NCBI GenBank assembly: GCA_002438075.1
Contig: DJSQ01000245.1
Coordinates: forward strand, 1 to 25,926
DNA length: 25,926 nucleotides
Direction of reading: 5' to 3'
From: Clostridiales bacterium UBA6330
GTDB taxonomy: Bacteria > Bacillota > Clostridia > Oscillospirales > CAG-272
The notes beneath the pieces are model-generated. The model did not search any database. It saw only the letters and a list, made by a program, of their open reading frames with translations, and was not told where the DNA came from. Positions 1 through 8,028 of this stretch are shown piece after piece (position 1 is the first letter of the stretch; the number at the start of each line of letters is the position of its first letter). The position numbers were made by a program, and so were the translations under genes.

Positions 1-160
1 AACGAATAGGTTATATCTCACAATGCGCCCAGCCTCCGTGTCATTTCAGAGCAAACGCCTGCGGCGTTCAATCGAACCCCGAAGGGGCGCCGGCAGGCGG
101 AATCTCGGCACCCGTGTAAGGGCAAGCCTTTGCAAAGTCTCAACAGCCATACCCCAACGT
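1..160. other. Leading intergenic stretch with one imperfect hairpin
   Basis: I see no convincing gene here. An imperfect stem pairs 56-66 (cgcctgcggcg) with 88-99 (cgccggcaggcg), enclosing a small cccc-gaa-gggg hairpin at 77-87. The only open frame across it is arginine-rich with no ribosome binding site and is probably spurious. The stretch lies downstream of the leftward operon terminator, so it belongs to whatever lies beyond the window edge. Confidence 0.4.
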
Positions 161-192
161 AAAAGGTGGTGTTGCCTTACGACAACACCACC
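161..192 (-). terminator. Rho-independent terminator of the esterase-trkA-trkH-phosphoesterase operon
   Basis: A perfect 10-bp stem pairs 165-174 (ggtggtgttg) with 183-192 (caacaccacc) around an 8-nt loop. Read on the minus strand it is followed by TTTTACG, a short U-tract. It lies 8 bases past the stop codon of the metallophosphoesterase gene, as expected for the end of that operon. Confidence 0.8.
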
Positions 193-200
193 AATCCTCT

Positions 201-1166
201 TTAATAAGTATACTCCCGATCCTCCCCTGCGCCGATTCGGGTGAGGTGGATTACGCGGCGGTCAAAGTCGATGTCCACCGCATCGAACGCCTGCTCGAGC
301 GGGGTTCCGACGGTCCGCTCCAAAGCCATATCCAGCTGTCCCGCATCGCTCGTTGTCACAATCAGCGGGAGCCCGCCCTCGGTGCGGAAGAATTCGTCAT
401 CGTGCGTGTGTCCCGAAAAGATACCGACCACCGTCCTCTGCCGCGCGCCCGAGTAGTCGTAGCGCTTCCCGCCGAAATCAAAGGTGCCGCCCGCATTCAG
501 TGCGTCCAGCAGTGCGCAAATCGGCAGATGGTCCCCTCGGATAAAGGACGGCGCCGTGTCATTGTTGACAAACGCGTGTCCCACCGCAATGCAGGAATAT
601 CCCTCGGGAATTTTCAGGCATTCCTCTGCCAGAAACGCAATCAGGTCGGCGGAAATCAGGCAATCGAAGTCGCACGGTACGGTGAGGTAGCAGACCTTTT
701 CCGCAGGGCGGCAGAGCACATAGCTCCCAAGCGGTCCCCGTGCGGTCATCTGCGCGGCAAAATGCGCGCACATCGCGTCAAACACCTGCTCGGCGGTCGG
801 CTTTCCGCCCTCTGCCGGCGTATTCTCCCAGACATAGTATTCGTGGTTGCCGATAACCGTATAGAAATCCGCTCCCATCGACCCGAACAGGCTTACAAAG
901 TCCCTTTGCGCCGCAAGCATCCTTGCGGCTGTTTTTTCGTGATTGATTGCATCGCCGCCGAAGAAGCAATGCGTCAGTCCCGTATGCGCAAGCAGGTGCC
1001 GCACCAGCGCGGGGCTGGTACAGCTGTTGTATTTGGCGTGATAATCGGTCAGGAACACGAAATGCACCCCGTGTTGGATTTTGGCCTCAATGCTTCGGAT
1101 ACGCGCCTCCCACCGCTCCAGCGGGGCGCGGTCGTATTCGGGTATCCGCAAATTCTTTGCTTCCAT
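201..1166 (-). CDS. Calcineurin-like metallophosphoesterase, cytosolic
   Basis: 321 residues, no signal peptide. The two-metal phosphoesterase motifs appear in order: D-x-H at 41-43 (DYH), GGD at 70-72, GNHE at 106-109, GH at 196-197 and GHTH at 252-255. These are the metal ligands of the calcineurin-like superfamily, so a phosphoester or nucleotide hydrolase is well supported, but the substrate cannot be read from the sequence. The start at 1166 is chosen because GGAG lies 6 bases upstream, 11 bases after the trkH stop codon; an ATG at 1193 overlapping trkH has a badly spaced site. It is the last gene of a four-gene leftward operon with the Trk potassium system, which is not an obvious functional partner. 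Closest architecture by eye is the cell-wall/DNA-repair-type phosphoesterases, unassigned. Confidence 0.85.
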   Translation of the reverse strand: MEAKNLRIPEYDRAPLERWEARIRSIEAKIQHGVHFVFLTDYHAKYNSCTSPALVRHLLAHTGLTHCFFGGDAINHEKTAARMLAAQRDFVSLFGSMGADFYTVIGNHEYYVWENTPAEGGKPTAEQVFDAMCAHFAAQMTARGPLGSYVLCRPAEKVCYLTVPCDFDCLISADLIAFLAEECLKIPEGYSCIAVGHAFVNNDTAPSFIRGDHLPICALLDALNAGGTFDFGGKRYDYSGARQRTVVGIFSGHTHDDEFFRTEGGLPLIVTTSDAGQLDMALERTVGTPLEQAFDAVDIDFDRRVIHLTRIGAGEDREYTY

Positions 1167-1177
1167 ACAATTCTCCG

Positions 1178-2632
1178 TCAATAACGCTTCCATGTGCTCC
1201 TGCCGAACAGAATCAGCACGGGGAAAATCTCCAACCGTCCCGCCAGCATATCCAGCGTCAGCACGATTTTGGAGAGCGGACGCAATGCCGCATAGCTGAC
1301 CGCAGGTCCCACCCCGTCAAGCCCGGGTCCGATGTTGTTGAAGCAGGAGAGCGTGGCGGAAAACGCCGTGGTCGTGCTCACGCTGTCCAGCGACACCAAC
1401 AGGAAGCTGACCACCAGAATGATGACGTAAGCGCCGAGATAGGCGTTCGTGTTCGCAATCACGCGCTCGTCCACGGGCTGACCGTTCATGCGGATGACCC
1501 GCACGCTGTTGGGGTGCATCATCTGCTGGATGTTCCGCTTCAGCGTTTTGAGAATCAGGAGCAGACGCGCGCATTTGAAGCCGCCGCCCGTACTGCCCGC
1601 CGACGCGCCGACCGCCATCAGAATCAGCAGGACGGTTTTGGAGAAGGTGGGCCAAAGGTTGAAATCGGTTGTTGCAAAGCCCGTTGTCGTGGTGATGCTC
1701 GCCACCTGAAAGAAGGCATGGCGCAGGGAGGTCCAAATGCTGTCGTACATCCCACGGATGTTCAGCGTAATCATCGCGCCCGCCGCAAGGACCATTCCCC
1801 AATAGAGGCGGAATTCCTCATCGCGCCAGACGCTCCGCAGCTGCCCGAGCAGAATCATATAGTAACAGCTGAAATTCACGCCGAACAGCAGCATAAAGAC
1901 CGTTGTCACGTTTTGCAGATACGGGCTGTAGCCCGCCATGCTGTCCGCCTTGATTCCGAAGCCGCCGGTTCCCGCGGTTCCGAATGCCGTGCAGATAGCA
2001 TCGAACACGGGCATTTTTCCAAAGAGGAGGAAGAGGAAATCCACCACCGTCAGAAGCACGTAAATCAGGTAGAGAATCGCCGCCGTCCGCCGCATCTTGG
2101 GCACCAGCTTTCCCACGTTCGGTCCCGGGCTTTCCGCGCGGAGCAGGTGCATGGTAAAGCCCTCATTCTTGCCGCCCACGGGCGCAACGGCAAGCAGAAA
2201 GACCAGCACCCCCATGCCGCCCAGCCAATGGGAGAAGGACCGCCAATAGAGAATGCCGCGGCTCAGCGCCTCCACGTCGGACACAATCGATGCGCCCGTG
2301 GTGGTAAAACCCGAAACGATTTCAAAAAGCGCGTCAATGAAATTCGGAATCTCCCCCGAAAGGAAGAACGGCAGTCCGCCAAACAGCGAAAGGACAATCC
2401 ATCCCAGACCCACGCTGACCAAGCCCTCCTTGGCATAGAAGCCGCCGCGCGATCGCCTCGTCAGAATCAGGAGCGCCACCGAGACCACCGCAACCGCGCC
2501 GACCGTCACGGCAAACGCAAACGCAACGTGCAGGTCCCTGTCAAACAGCGACAGCAGGAGCGCGGGCAGGAGAAAGACCCCCTCCACCGCCAGAAAGAGC
2601 GCGCAGATGCGCCCGATCATTTTGTAATTCAC
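1178..2632 (-). CDS. trkH: TrkH/KtrB-type potassium uptake channel subunit
   Basis: 484 residues, a typical length for TrkH. It forms the membrane pore for K+ uptake and works with the cytosolic RCK protein TrkA encoded immediately upstream. The four pseudo-repeated selectivity-filter loops are visible: SGFTTTGAS at 107-115, GTAGTGGFG at 218-226, TTTTGFA at 314-320 and NNIGPG at 432-437, each between hydrophobic helices, with the Gly-rich hinge (SAGSTGGG, about 344-351) after filter three. The start is a GTG at 2632 with AAGGGGG seven bases upstream; the next ATG (2620) lies too far from that site. The gap to trkA is 12 bases, so the pair is almost certainly co-translated. Confidence 0.95.
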   Translation of the reverse strand: MNYKMIGRICALFLAVEGVFLLPALLLSLFDRDLHVAFAFAVTVGAVAVVSVALLILTRRSRGGFYAKEGLVSVGLGWIVLSLFGGLPFFLSGEIPNFIDALFEIVSGFTTTGASIVSDVEALSRGILYWRSFSHWLGGMGVLVFLLAVAPVGGKNEGFTMHLLRAESPGPNVGKLVPKMRRTAAILYLIYVLLTVVDFLFLLFGKMPVFDAICTAFGTAGTGGFGIKADSMAGYSPYLQNVTTVFMLLFGVNFSCYYMILLGQLRSVWRDEEFRLYWGMVLAAGAMITLNIRGMYDSIWTSLRHAFFQVASITTTTGFATTDFNLWPTFSKTVLLILMAVGASAGSTGGGFKCARLLLILKTLKRNIQQMMHPNSVRVIRMNGQPVDERVIANTNAYLGAYVIILVVSFLLVSLDSVSTTTAFSATLSCFNNIGPGLDGVGPAVSYAALRPLSKIVLTLDMLAGRLEIFPVLILFGRSTWKRY

Positions 2633-2644
2633 GGTCGCGCCCCC

Positions 2645-4003
2645 TTACGCAAAGATATCGTTGAGCTGCATCAGCACCGTTGCGCCCGAGGAGACCACCA
2701 CCACGCTGTCCCCCAGCTCAAAGCTGGAATCACCGTTCGGGATTTCGGTATGGTCCCCGCGGTTGATACCCACGAGCAGGATGTTCTCCCGCAGCTTCAG
2801 CTTTTTCAAGGGTTCCCCGCAATGCAGGGTGTGCTCGTCCACGGGGAACTCAATCGCCTCCACCTGTCCGTCCGCGATGGTGTGGACCGTAATTGCCGCC
2901 CCCGCCTGCTTCTGCATGGCGCGGACATAGCGCACAATGGTACTGCACGACAGCTTGCGCGGGCAGATGACACTTCCCAGCGGCAGGCTGTCCAGCACCC
3001 GCCCGTCCTCCATGCGCCCAACCTTGGTGATAATCTGCTTGACACCAAAGCCGCTCCCGTACAGGGAGATGACCATGTTCAATTCGTCCAGTCCCGTCAG
3101 CGTGACCAGCGCATCGCAGGAGGCAAGTCCCTCGCCCTCCAGCACCGAGCGGTCCGCCGCGTCCCCCTGAATCACCGTGGTGCGCGGCAAAGCCTTTGCC
3201 ATCTGCTCGCAGACCTCGGGGTCCTTTTCCACCAGCTGGATGTCCAGTCGGCTCTCCTCCAGCGCTTGTGCCAGATAGTAGCTGATCTTTCCGCCGCCGA
3301 TGAGCATCACGCGTTGCGCGCGGTGCGTCACCACGCCGAGGTTCTTCAACAGCTCCGAGAGCACCTCGGTCGGCGCGGTCACGAAAATGCGGTCCCCCGC
3401 GTGCAGAACGAAATTTCCGTCGGGGGCAATGGCATTGCCGCCCCGCAGGACCGCGCAGACCAGCACGCGGCAACGCACCAGCGTGTTCAGACTGCTCAAC
3501 GTCACGTTGCACAGCCGACTGTCGGCTTCCAGCTTCAGCTCCACAATCTCCATCCGCCCCTTTGCAAAGGTATCCCGCTTGAGGAAGCCCGGGTAGCGCA
3601 GCAGGCGCTCGATTTCGGTTGCCGCCTGCCGCTCGGGGTTGACAATCATGGAAAGCGCAAAGGCATCCCGCATGGAGTACGCCTGCTCCGCATAGTCGGG
3701 GTTGCGGATGCGCGCGATGGTATGAAGCTTCGGATTGATGTAATGCGCGGTCGTGCAGGTCAGCAGGTTGACCTCGTCGCTCCCCGTTACCGCAATCAGC
3801 AGGTCGGCATTCTCCACGCCCGCCTGCCGCAACACCTCCATGGACGCGCAGTTGCCCATCACGCCCATGACATCGTATCGGTTCAGCCCCGATTCCAGAA
3901 CACTTCGGTCGGAATCCACCAGCGTGACATCGTGCTCCTCCGAGCACAGCTGTCTTGCCAGCGTTTCTCCGAGCTTTCCGCTTCCCGCAATCAGAATTTT
4001 CAC
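2645..4003 (-). CDS. trkA: TrkA, duplicated RCK-domain regulator of potassium uptake
   Basis: 452 residues, matching full-length two-RCK TrkA. Order of domains: Rossmann TrkA-N (about 1-135, nucleotide loop GSGKLG at 7-12), TrkA-C (about 146-225), second TrkA-N (about 231-350, loop starting IGGGK near 235) and second TrkA-C (about 365-452). Family members bind NAD(H) or ATP/ADP and gate the TrkH channel from the cytosol. The start is a GTG at 4003 with GGAGGAG just upstream (7 bases spacing). It lies 25 bases after the esterase gene and 12 bases before trkH, in the same leftward operon. Confidence 0.95.
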   Translation of the reverse strand: MKILIAGSGKLGETLARQLCSEEHDVTLVDSDRSVLESGLNRYDVMGVMGNCASMEVLRQAGVENADLLIAVTGSDEVNLLTCTTAHYINPKLHTIARIRNPDYAEQAYSMRDAFALSMIVNPERQAATEIERLLRYPGFLKRDTFAKGRMEIVELKLEADSRLCNVTLSSLNTLVRCRVLVCAVLRGGNAIAPDGNFVLHAGDRIFVTAPTEVLSELLKNLGVVTHRAQRVMLIGGGKISYYLAQALEESRLDIQLVEKDPEVCEQMAKALPRTTVIQGDAADRSVLEGEGLASCDALVTLTGLDELNMVISLYGSGFGVKQIITKVGRMEDGRVLDSLPLGSVICPRKLSCSTIVRYVRAMQKQAGAAITVHTIADGQVEAIEFPVDEHTLHCGEPLKKLKLRENILLVGINRGDHTEIPNGDSSFELGDSVVVVSSGATVLMQLNDIFA

Positions 4004-4028
4004 GTTTTCTCCTCCGAATCAGACAGTA

Positions 4029-4820
4029 TCAGATATTCCGCAGGACCCAATCCGCGGCAAAACCGCACCAACCTCCGACGTCCGCGCGGTCCTGTGCCAG
4101 CCCCAGCCCGTGCGGTCCGTGCGGGTAGACGTGCAGCTCAAACGGAACGCCATGGTCCCGCAGGCTCTCGCAGAACACCAGCGAATTCTTCACGTTCACA
4201 CAGGAATCGTCCGAGGTGTGCCACAGGAACACGGGCGGCGTTGCATCGGTCACCTTGTATTGCAGGTCAAACGCCCCGTGCTCCGCCTCGTACCTTTCCT
4301 TGCCGAGCAATTCCATCCCGCTTCCCACATGACCGAATTCGGCTCCGACCGAAATCACGGGATAGCAGAGAATTGCACCGTTCGGGCGCGCGCTTTCCGC
4401 GTCTGCCGCATCGGGCGTGTGCCCCTCAGGGAGCGTCAGGTCCTCATACAACAGCGCGGACGCGGCAAGATGTCCGCCCGCCGAGGAGCCGCACACCACC
4501 ACGCGGTTCGGGTCGATCCCCCACTCCGCCGCATGACTGCGGACCAATTTGACCGCCCGCTGTGCATCGGCAAGCCCTGCGGGAAAGCGGTTGGGCGAGA
4601 CGCGGTAGTCCACCGTCACCGCCTGTATCCCGTGGCTGTTGAAGCATTGCGCATACGGCTCCGCCTCGTGCGGCGCGCGGCACATGTAGGCTCCGCCCGC
4701 AAAAACAATCACGCAGGGCAACGGCTTGTCGGTTGGAATCAGGTAGGTGTGCAGGATGTTCGGGGTCTCCGCCCCCTCGTTCAGATACGGGATATCATGC
4801 TCCCAGAGCTTCAGTTCCAT
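4029..4820 (-). CDS. Alpha/beta-hydrolase esterase, BD-FAE/acetyl-esterase-like
   Basis: 263 residues, no signal peptide, so probably cytosolic. The alpha/beta-hydrolase triad is readable: nucleophile in GSSAG at 111-115 (Ser113), acid likely Asp205 in HTSDDSC, base His237 in HGPHG. An oxyanion-type FAGGAY segment sits at 40-45 in place of the usual HGGG. This pattern fits the xylan/feruloyl or acetyl esterases (BD-FAE/lipase-3-like families) that remove acyl groups from sugars; the actual substrate is inferred only. The ATG at 4820 has GGAG about 6 bases upstream and is the first gene after a strong promoter at 4865-4893. Its position at the head of a potassium-transport operon is odd and may simply be a promoter capture. 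Confidence 0.88.
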   Translation of the reverse strand: MELKLWEHDIPYLNEGAETPNILHTYLIPTDKPLPCVIVFAGGAYMCRAPHEAEPYAQCFNSHGIQAVTVDYRVSPNRFPAGLADAQRAVKLVRSHAAEWGIDPNRVVVCGSSAGGHLAASALLYEDLTLPEGHTPDAADAESARPNGAILCYPVISVGAEFGHVGSGMELLGKERYEAEHGAFDLQYKVTDATPPVFLWHTSDDSCVNVKNSLVFCESLRDHGVPFELHVYPHGPHGLGLAQDRADVGGWCGFAADWVLRNI

Positions 4821-4864
4821 TTCGGTCTCCTTTTACGGGCAACGTACGCCTTTTTGATATCCAT

Positions 4865-4893
4865 ATTCTATCACAAAACCGTCCTTTTTTCAA
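4865..4893 (-). promoter_or_regulatory. Sigma-A-type promoter of the esterase-trk operon
   Basis: Minus strand TTGAAA (4893-4888), 17-base spacer, TAGAAT (4870-4865), with an extended TGA just before the -10. It lies 45 bases upstream of the esterase start codon and on the opposite strand from cwlD. Confidence 0.7.
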
Positions 4894-4970
4894 GAGGGAA
4901 ACGAAAATTTCGGCGGGGAATTCATATCCGCGTCTCCGCTTCCGTAAACTGGAGGGAGGGGGTGAGAAAA

Positions 4971-5705
4971 ATGTACAGACCTTTTCGGTTTGCGCTGTTC
5001 GTTCTGGCGCTGGCAGGCATCTGTATCGGCTTTGCGCTTCCGCAGCTTTCGGTCCGCCCGAACCGCTCCGCCGCCGTGACCGAGACCGTGCCCTTTACGG
5101 TGGTTCTGGACGCGGGACACGGCGGCGAGGACGGCGGCGCGGTATCAGCGGACGGCTTGCAGGAAAAGACGGTCAACCTTGCCGTAACGTTGGCGGTCCG
5201 CGACCTGCTGGAGGCAAACGGCGTGCGAGTGGTGCTGACGCGGGACACCGACGTTCTGCTCTACGACCGCACGGTCAACTACAAGGGGCGGAAAAAAGCG
5301 CTCGATCTGGCGGCGCGGCGGAAGATTGCCGAGGAGACAGCGGGCGCGGTGTTCGTCAGCATCCACATGAACGCCTTCCCGCAAAAGCAGTACCACGGCT
5401 TGCAGGTCTGGTACTCCCCCAACGATGCGCGCTCGGCGCCCCTCGCCTCGGCGATTCAGGAGGAGGTCCGCACGCGCCTACAGCCCGAGAACACCCGCAA
5501 AACCAAGCAGGCGGGCAGTAATATCTATCTGCTTTACCATCTCAATGTTCCCGCCGTGCTGATTGAATGCGGCTTTCTGTCCAATCCCGACGAGGCTTCA
5601 CAGCTTGCCACCGACGGCTACCGCCAACAGCTTGCGCAAACGGTGGCGCTCGGAATTCTCGCGGGGCTCGGAAAAATTTCCGACGAAATCGCGCCCCGCT
5701 CTTGA
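4971..5705 (+). CDS. cwlD: N-acetylmuramoyl-L-alanine amidase, CwlD family
   Basis: 244 residues, near the usual length of CwlD (about 237). An N-terminal signal anchor (about 6-25) precedes an Amidase_3 catalytic domain. Zinc ligands are seen as His50 in DAGHGG, Glu65 in QEKTVN and His132 in SIHMN, with catalytic Glu199 in IECGFLSN. CwlD removes the stem peptide from muramic acid in the forespore so that muramic-delta-lactam can form in spore cortex; this fits with spoVT elsewhere in the window. The ATG is preceded by a very strong GGAGGGAGGGGG site; a GTG nine bases upstream in frame is possible but lies inside the site's spacing. It stands alone and diverges from the esterase operon. A general wall amidase remains an alternative. 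Confidence 0.88.
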   Translation: MYRPFRFALFVLALAGICIGFALPQLSVRPNRSAAVTETVPFTVVLDAGHGGEDGGAVSADGLQEKTVNLAVTLAVRDLLEANGVRVVLTRDTDVLLYDRTVNYKGRKKALDLAARRKIAEETAGAVFVSIHMNAFPQKQYHGLQVWYSPNDARSAPLASAIQEEVRTRLQPENTRKTKQAGSNIYLLYHLNVPAVLIECGFLSNPDEASQLATDGYRQQLAQTVALGILAGLGKISDEIAPRS

Positions 5706-5730
5706 TTTTCCGGTTCGTTTGCGGTATAAT
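5702..5730 (+). promoter_or_regulatory. Consensus-like promoter overlapping the cwlD stop codon
   Basis: TTGATT (5702-5707), 17-base spacer, TATAAT (5725-5730). The -35 contains the cwlD TGA stop. Transcription would run into the repeat region and eventually radA, which starts almost 700 bases later. No long frame with a ribosome site follows, so it may make a structured leader or a small RNA. Confidence 0.5.
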
Positions 5731-5791
5731 GGTAGGGAATGAAAGATACATAATCAAAATAGAATTGTTTGAATATGAACGGATAAAAGTT

Positions 5792-5840
5792 ATCCCCCTC
5801 ATCAGTCGCTAACGCGACAGCTTCCCCCCAAGGGGAAGCC
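5792..5840 (-). repeat. Inverted copy of the hairpin repeat core
   Basis: Reverse complement of the core found four times downstream: an arm of C/T-rich sequence, gtcgct-aac-gcgac hairpin and a ttcccccc-aagg-ggaa hairpin. It lies about 150 bases before the first direct copy, in opposite orientation, so the two ends of the region could pair with each other. Confidence 0.85.
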
Positions 5841-5958
5841 TTCCGTACACAGTGCAAATAATGAGAAAAACAGTTCAAACGTCTTGCAAAAAGCCTTTCT
5901 CCGAGGGGGAGGGTACCGCGTAATTGGCGGAAGGAGCCCGCAGTGCTTTAGGCTTTTG

Positions 5959-6390
5959 TTATGTATCGCCCCACAAAACGGAAAACAAAAAAGGCTTCCC
6001 CTCGGGGGGAAGCTGTCGCGTTAGCGACTGATGAGGGGGGATGAATTTTCTCCTTCAAAAAATTATCCCCCCATTATGTATCACCCCACAAAACGGAAAA
6101 CAAAAAAGCTTCCCCTCGGGGGAAGCTGTCGCGTTAGCGACTGATGAGGGGGGATAAATTTTCTCCTTCAAAAAATTATCCCCCATTATGTATCACCCCG
6201 CAAAACGGAAAACAAAAAGGCTTCCCCTCGGGGGGAAGCTGTCGCGTTAGCGACTGATGAGGGGGGGATAAATTTTCTCCTTCAAAAAATTATCCCCCCA
6301 TTATGTATCACCCCGCAAAACGGAAAACAAAAAGGCTTCCCCTCGGGGGGAAGCTGTCGCGTTAGCGACTGATGAGGGGGGATAAATTTT
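5959..6390 (+). repeat. Tandem array, 3.8 copies of a 112-115-bp multi-hairpin repeat
   Basis: Units begin at 5959, 6074, 6186 and 6301 with TTATGTATC, with lengths 115, 112, 115 and a shortened last copy. Each contains three foldable segments: gcttcccc-tc-ggggaagc, gtcgc-gtta-gcgac, and ggggggataa paired with ttatcccccc across about 20 bases. The cores lie at 5993-6041, 6108-6153, 6219-6268 and 6334-6382. Copies differ by few substitutions and by length of G runs, so duplication looks recent. The last unit merges into the radA leader. There are no unique spacers of CRISPR type. Confidence 0.9.
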
Positions 6391-6422
6391 ATCTTACAAA
6401 ACAAAAAGGAGCATATTGTCGG

Positions 6423-7823
6423 ATGAAAGGACTGAAAACCGTTTACATTTGCACCGAGTGTGCCTACAAGACCCCGAAGTGGCTCGGGAAATGCCCGAAC
6501 TGCGGCGCGTGGAATTCCTTTGCGGAGGACGTGGAGGAGGTCACGCCCGGGGCGGCAACCGCCTCCCCCGCACCGAGCCGCCGCGTGGCGATGGTCCCAA
6601 CGGCGCAGGACAACCGCGCGGTGGGCTTTGCCGACCTCGAAATCCCCGCCTATATGCGGCAGAACACGGGGCTGGGAGAATTGGACCGCGTCCTCGGCGG
6701 CGGGCTGGTCCACGGCTCGGTGGTCCTGCTCTCGGGTGAGCCGGGCATCGGAAAATCCACGCTCCTGATGCAGATTTGCGATGTGCTGGGCGAGACGCGG
6801 CGGGTGCTGTACGTCTCGGGCGAGGAATCGGGCGGTCAACTCAAGCTCCGCGCCAAGCGGCTTGGTGTGCGCGGGACCAATCTTTTTATTCTGACCGAGA
6901 CGAACATCGAAAAAATTCTTGCCGAGACCGACCGCGTAAAGCCCGAGGTCGTGATTGTGGACTCGATTCAGACCATCTATGCGGCGGCGCTCAACTCCAC
7001 GCCCGGCAGTGTGACACAGGTCAAGGAAACGGCGCTTTCCTTCATCAACAAAGCCAAAGGCGAGGGAATGTCGGTTATTATGGTGGGGCACGTGAACAAG
7101 GAGGGCAGCATTGCGGGACCGAAGGTTCTGGAGCACATGGTGGACGCGGTGCTCTACTTTGAGGGCGAGCGCCAGCAATCCTACCGCATCATTCGCGCCA
7201 TCAAGAACCGCTACGGCTCCACCAACGAAATCGGCGTTTTTGAGATGACCGACCGTGGGCTTATCGAGGTGGAAAATCCCTCGGAAATGCTGCTGGCGGG
7301 CAGACCGCGCAACATTTCGGGCAACTGTGCGGTCTGCACGCTGGAGGGAACCCGTCCGCTGATTGCCGAAATTCAGGCGCTTGTGACGCAGACCTCCTTC
7401 CCTGCCCCGCGCAGGACGACCAACGGCATTGACTACAATCGGATGTGTCTGATCATTGCGGTCCTGGAGAAGCGGCTCGGGCTGAAATTCTATCAGAGTG
7501 ACGTTTATCTGAACGTCATCGGCGGTCTGCATCTGGACGAGCCTGCTTCCGATCTCTCGGTTGCGCTCGCTCTGATTTCCTCCGCGACCGACCGCATTAT
7601 TCCCGACGATCTGATTGCGCTCGGCGAGGTCGGGCTTGCGGGTGAGTGCCGCGCGGTGGCGAATCTGGAGGTTCGCGTAAAGGAGGCGGCGCGTCTCGGC
7701 TTCACAACGGCGGTGGTCCCCTACCGCAACGTAGAAAAGCGCCCGCTCGAAATCGAAAACATCCGCATCATCCCCATCAAGGGCATCTACGAGGCGCTCC
7801 CGCTCCTTCGGGTGAAGGAGTGA
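6423..7823 (+). CDS. radA: DNA repair protein RadA (Sms), branch-migration ATPase
   Basis: 466 residues, full family length. N-terminal zinc finger has C10-x2-C13 and C24-x2-C27; Walker A GEPGIGKST at 105-113; Walker B VVIVD near 176-180; the RadA-specific KNRYG motif at 261-265; and a C-terminal Lon-protease-like domain (about 340-466) that lacks protease activity in this family. RadA drives branch migration of recombination intermediates and helps process stalled forks. The ATG at 6423 has AAGGAG 11 bases upstream; a longer frame starting at 6372 lies in the repeat and is rejected. Its leader is the end of the 115-bp repeat array, and it converges on the gene at 8026-9510 with the cloverleaf element between them. 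Confidence 0.97.
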   Translation: MKGLKTVYICTECAYKTPKWLGKCPNCGAWNSFAEDVEEVTPGAATASPAPSRRVAMVPTAQDNRAVGFADLEIPAYMRQNTGLGELDRVLGGGLVHGSVVLLSGEPGIGKSTLLMQICDVLGETRRVLYVSGEESGGQLKLRAKRLGVRGTNLFILTETNIEKILAETDRVKPEVVIVDSIQTIYAAALNSTPGSVTQVKETALSFINKAKGEGMSVIMVGHVNKEGSIAGPKVLEHMVDAVLYFEGERQQSYRIIRAIKNRYGSTNEIGVFEMTDRGLIEVENPSEMLLAGRPRNISGNCAVCTLEGTRPLIAEIQALVTQTSFPAPRRTTNGIDYNRMCLIIAVLEKRLGLKFYQSDVYLNVIGGLHLDEPASDLSVALALISSATDRIIPDDLIALGEVGLAGECRAVANLEVRVKEAARLGFTTAVVPYRNVEKRPLEIENIRIIPIKGIYEALPLLRVKE

Positions 7824-7831
7824 GAAAAGGT

Positions 7832-8028
7832 TAAGACCTTGGGGCGTTGTCCCAAACCCCATTTAAGAGACTTTTTGAAAAAAGTCTCTTAAAAATCTCC
7901 AAAAACTTTCCCACAAGGACGGGATTCCGTAAAGAATCCCGTCCTTGTGGGAAATTCTTGAAGGTCCTTAGGGGACTTCTTTTAAGAAGTCCCCTAAGTA
8001 GGGTTTGGGGCAACGCCCCAAGGTCTTA
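7832..8028. repeat. 197-bp cloverleaf palindromic element, copy A
   Basis: A four-way junction can be drawn: outer stem of 28 pairs (7832-7859 with 8001-8028, one G-T wobble), and three arms: 14 pairs (7863-7876/7879-7892), 21 pairs (7907-7927/7934-7954, loop cgtaaa) and 14 pairs (7968-7981/7984-7997). It sits between the convergent radA and secreted-protein genes, 8 bases after the radA stop, and its right edge provides the TAA stop of the minus-strand gene. It may act as a bidirectional terminator, though it lacks a good U-tract. Short frames across it on both strands are palindrome artefacts. Confidence 0.9.

Larger units (their letters stand above)
5706..6422. other. 717-bp gene-free region made of hairpin repeats
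   Basis: No supported coding gene. It holds a promoter-like site (5702-5730), an inverted copy of a hairpin repeat (5792-5840), a unique stretch with a second imperfect palindrome (about 5890-5955, ccgc/gcgg core between gcctttctccga and ggcttttg), and four direct copies of a roughly 115-bp repeat (5959-6390) that run up to the radA ribosome binding site. Frames crossing it on either strand are made of the repeat and are not believed. Confidence 0.75.

Noticed and set aside
50..100. tRNA-like gttcaatc motif near the left end
   Set aside because: The flanking bases do not form a T-stem or acceptor stem; only a GC-rich hairpin is present.
947..4552. A 1201-codon plus-strand open frame opposite trkH and trkA
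   Set aside because: It is antisense to three genes with clear motifs, is full of His/Arg/Gln as expected from the complement of GC-rich codons, and has no ribosome site or recognisable domain.
5959..6390. Possible CRISPR array
   Set aside because: The whole 112-115-bp unit repeats; there are no variable spacers of 30-40 bases and no cas gene.
6372..6422. Upstream extension of RadA by 17 residues
   Set aside because: The extension is encoded by the repeat, and the AAGGAG site is placed for the ATG at 6423.
6282..7862. A 526-codon minus-strand frame opposite radA
   Set aside because: Antisense shadow of radA; His/Arg/Asp-rich composition and start in the radA 3' region without ribosome site.
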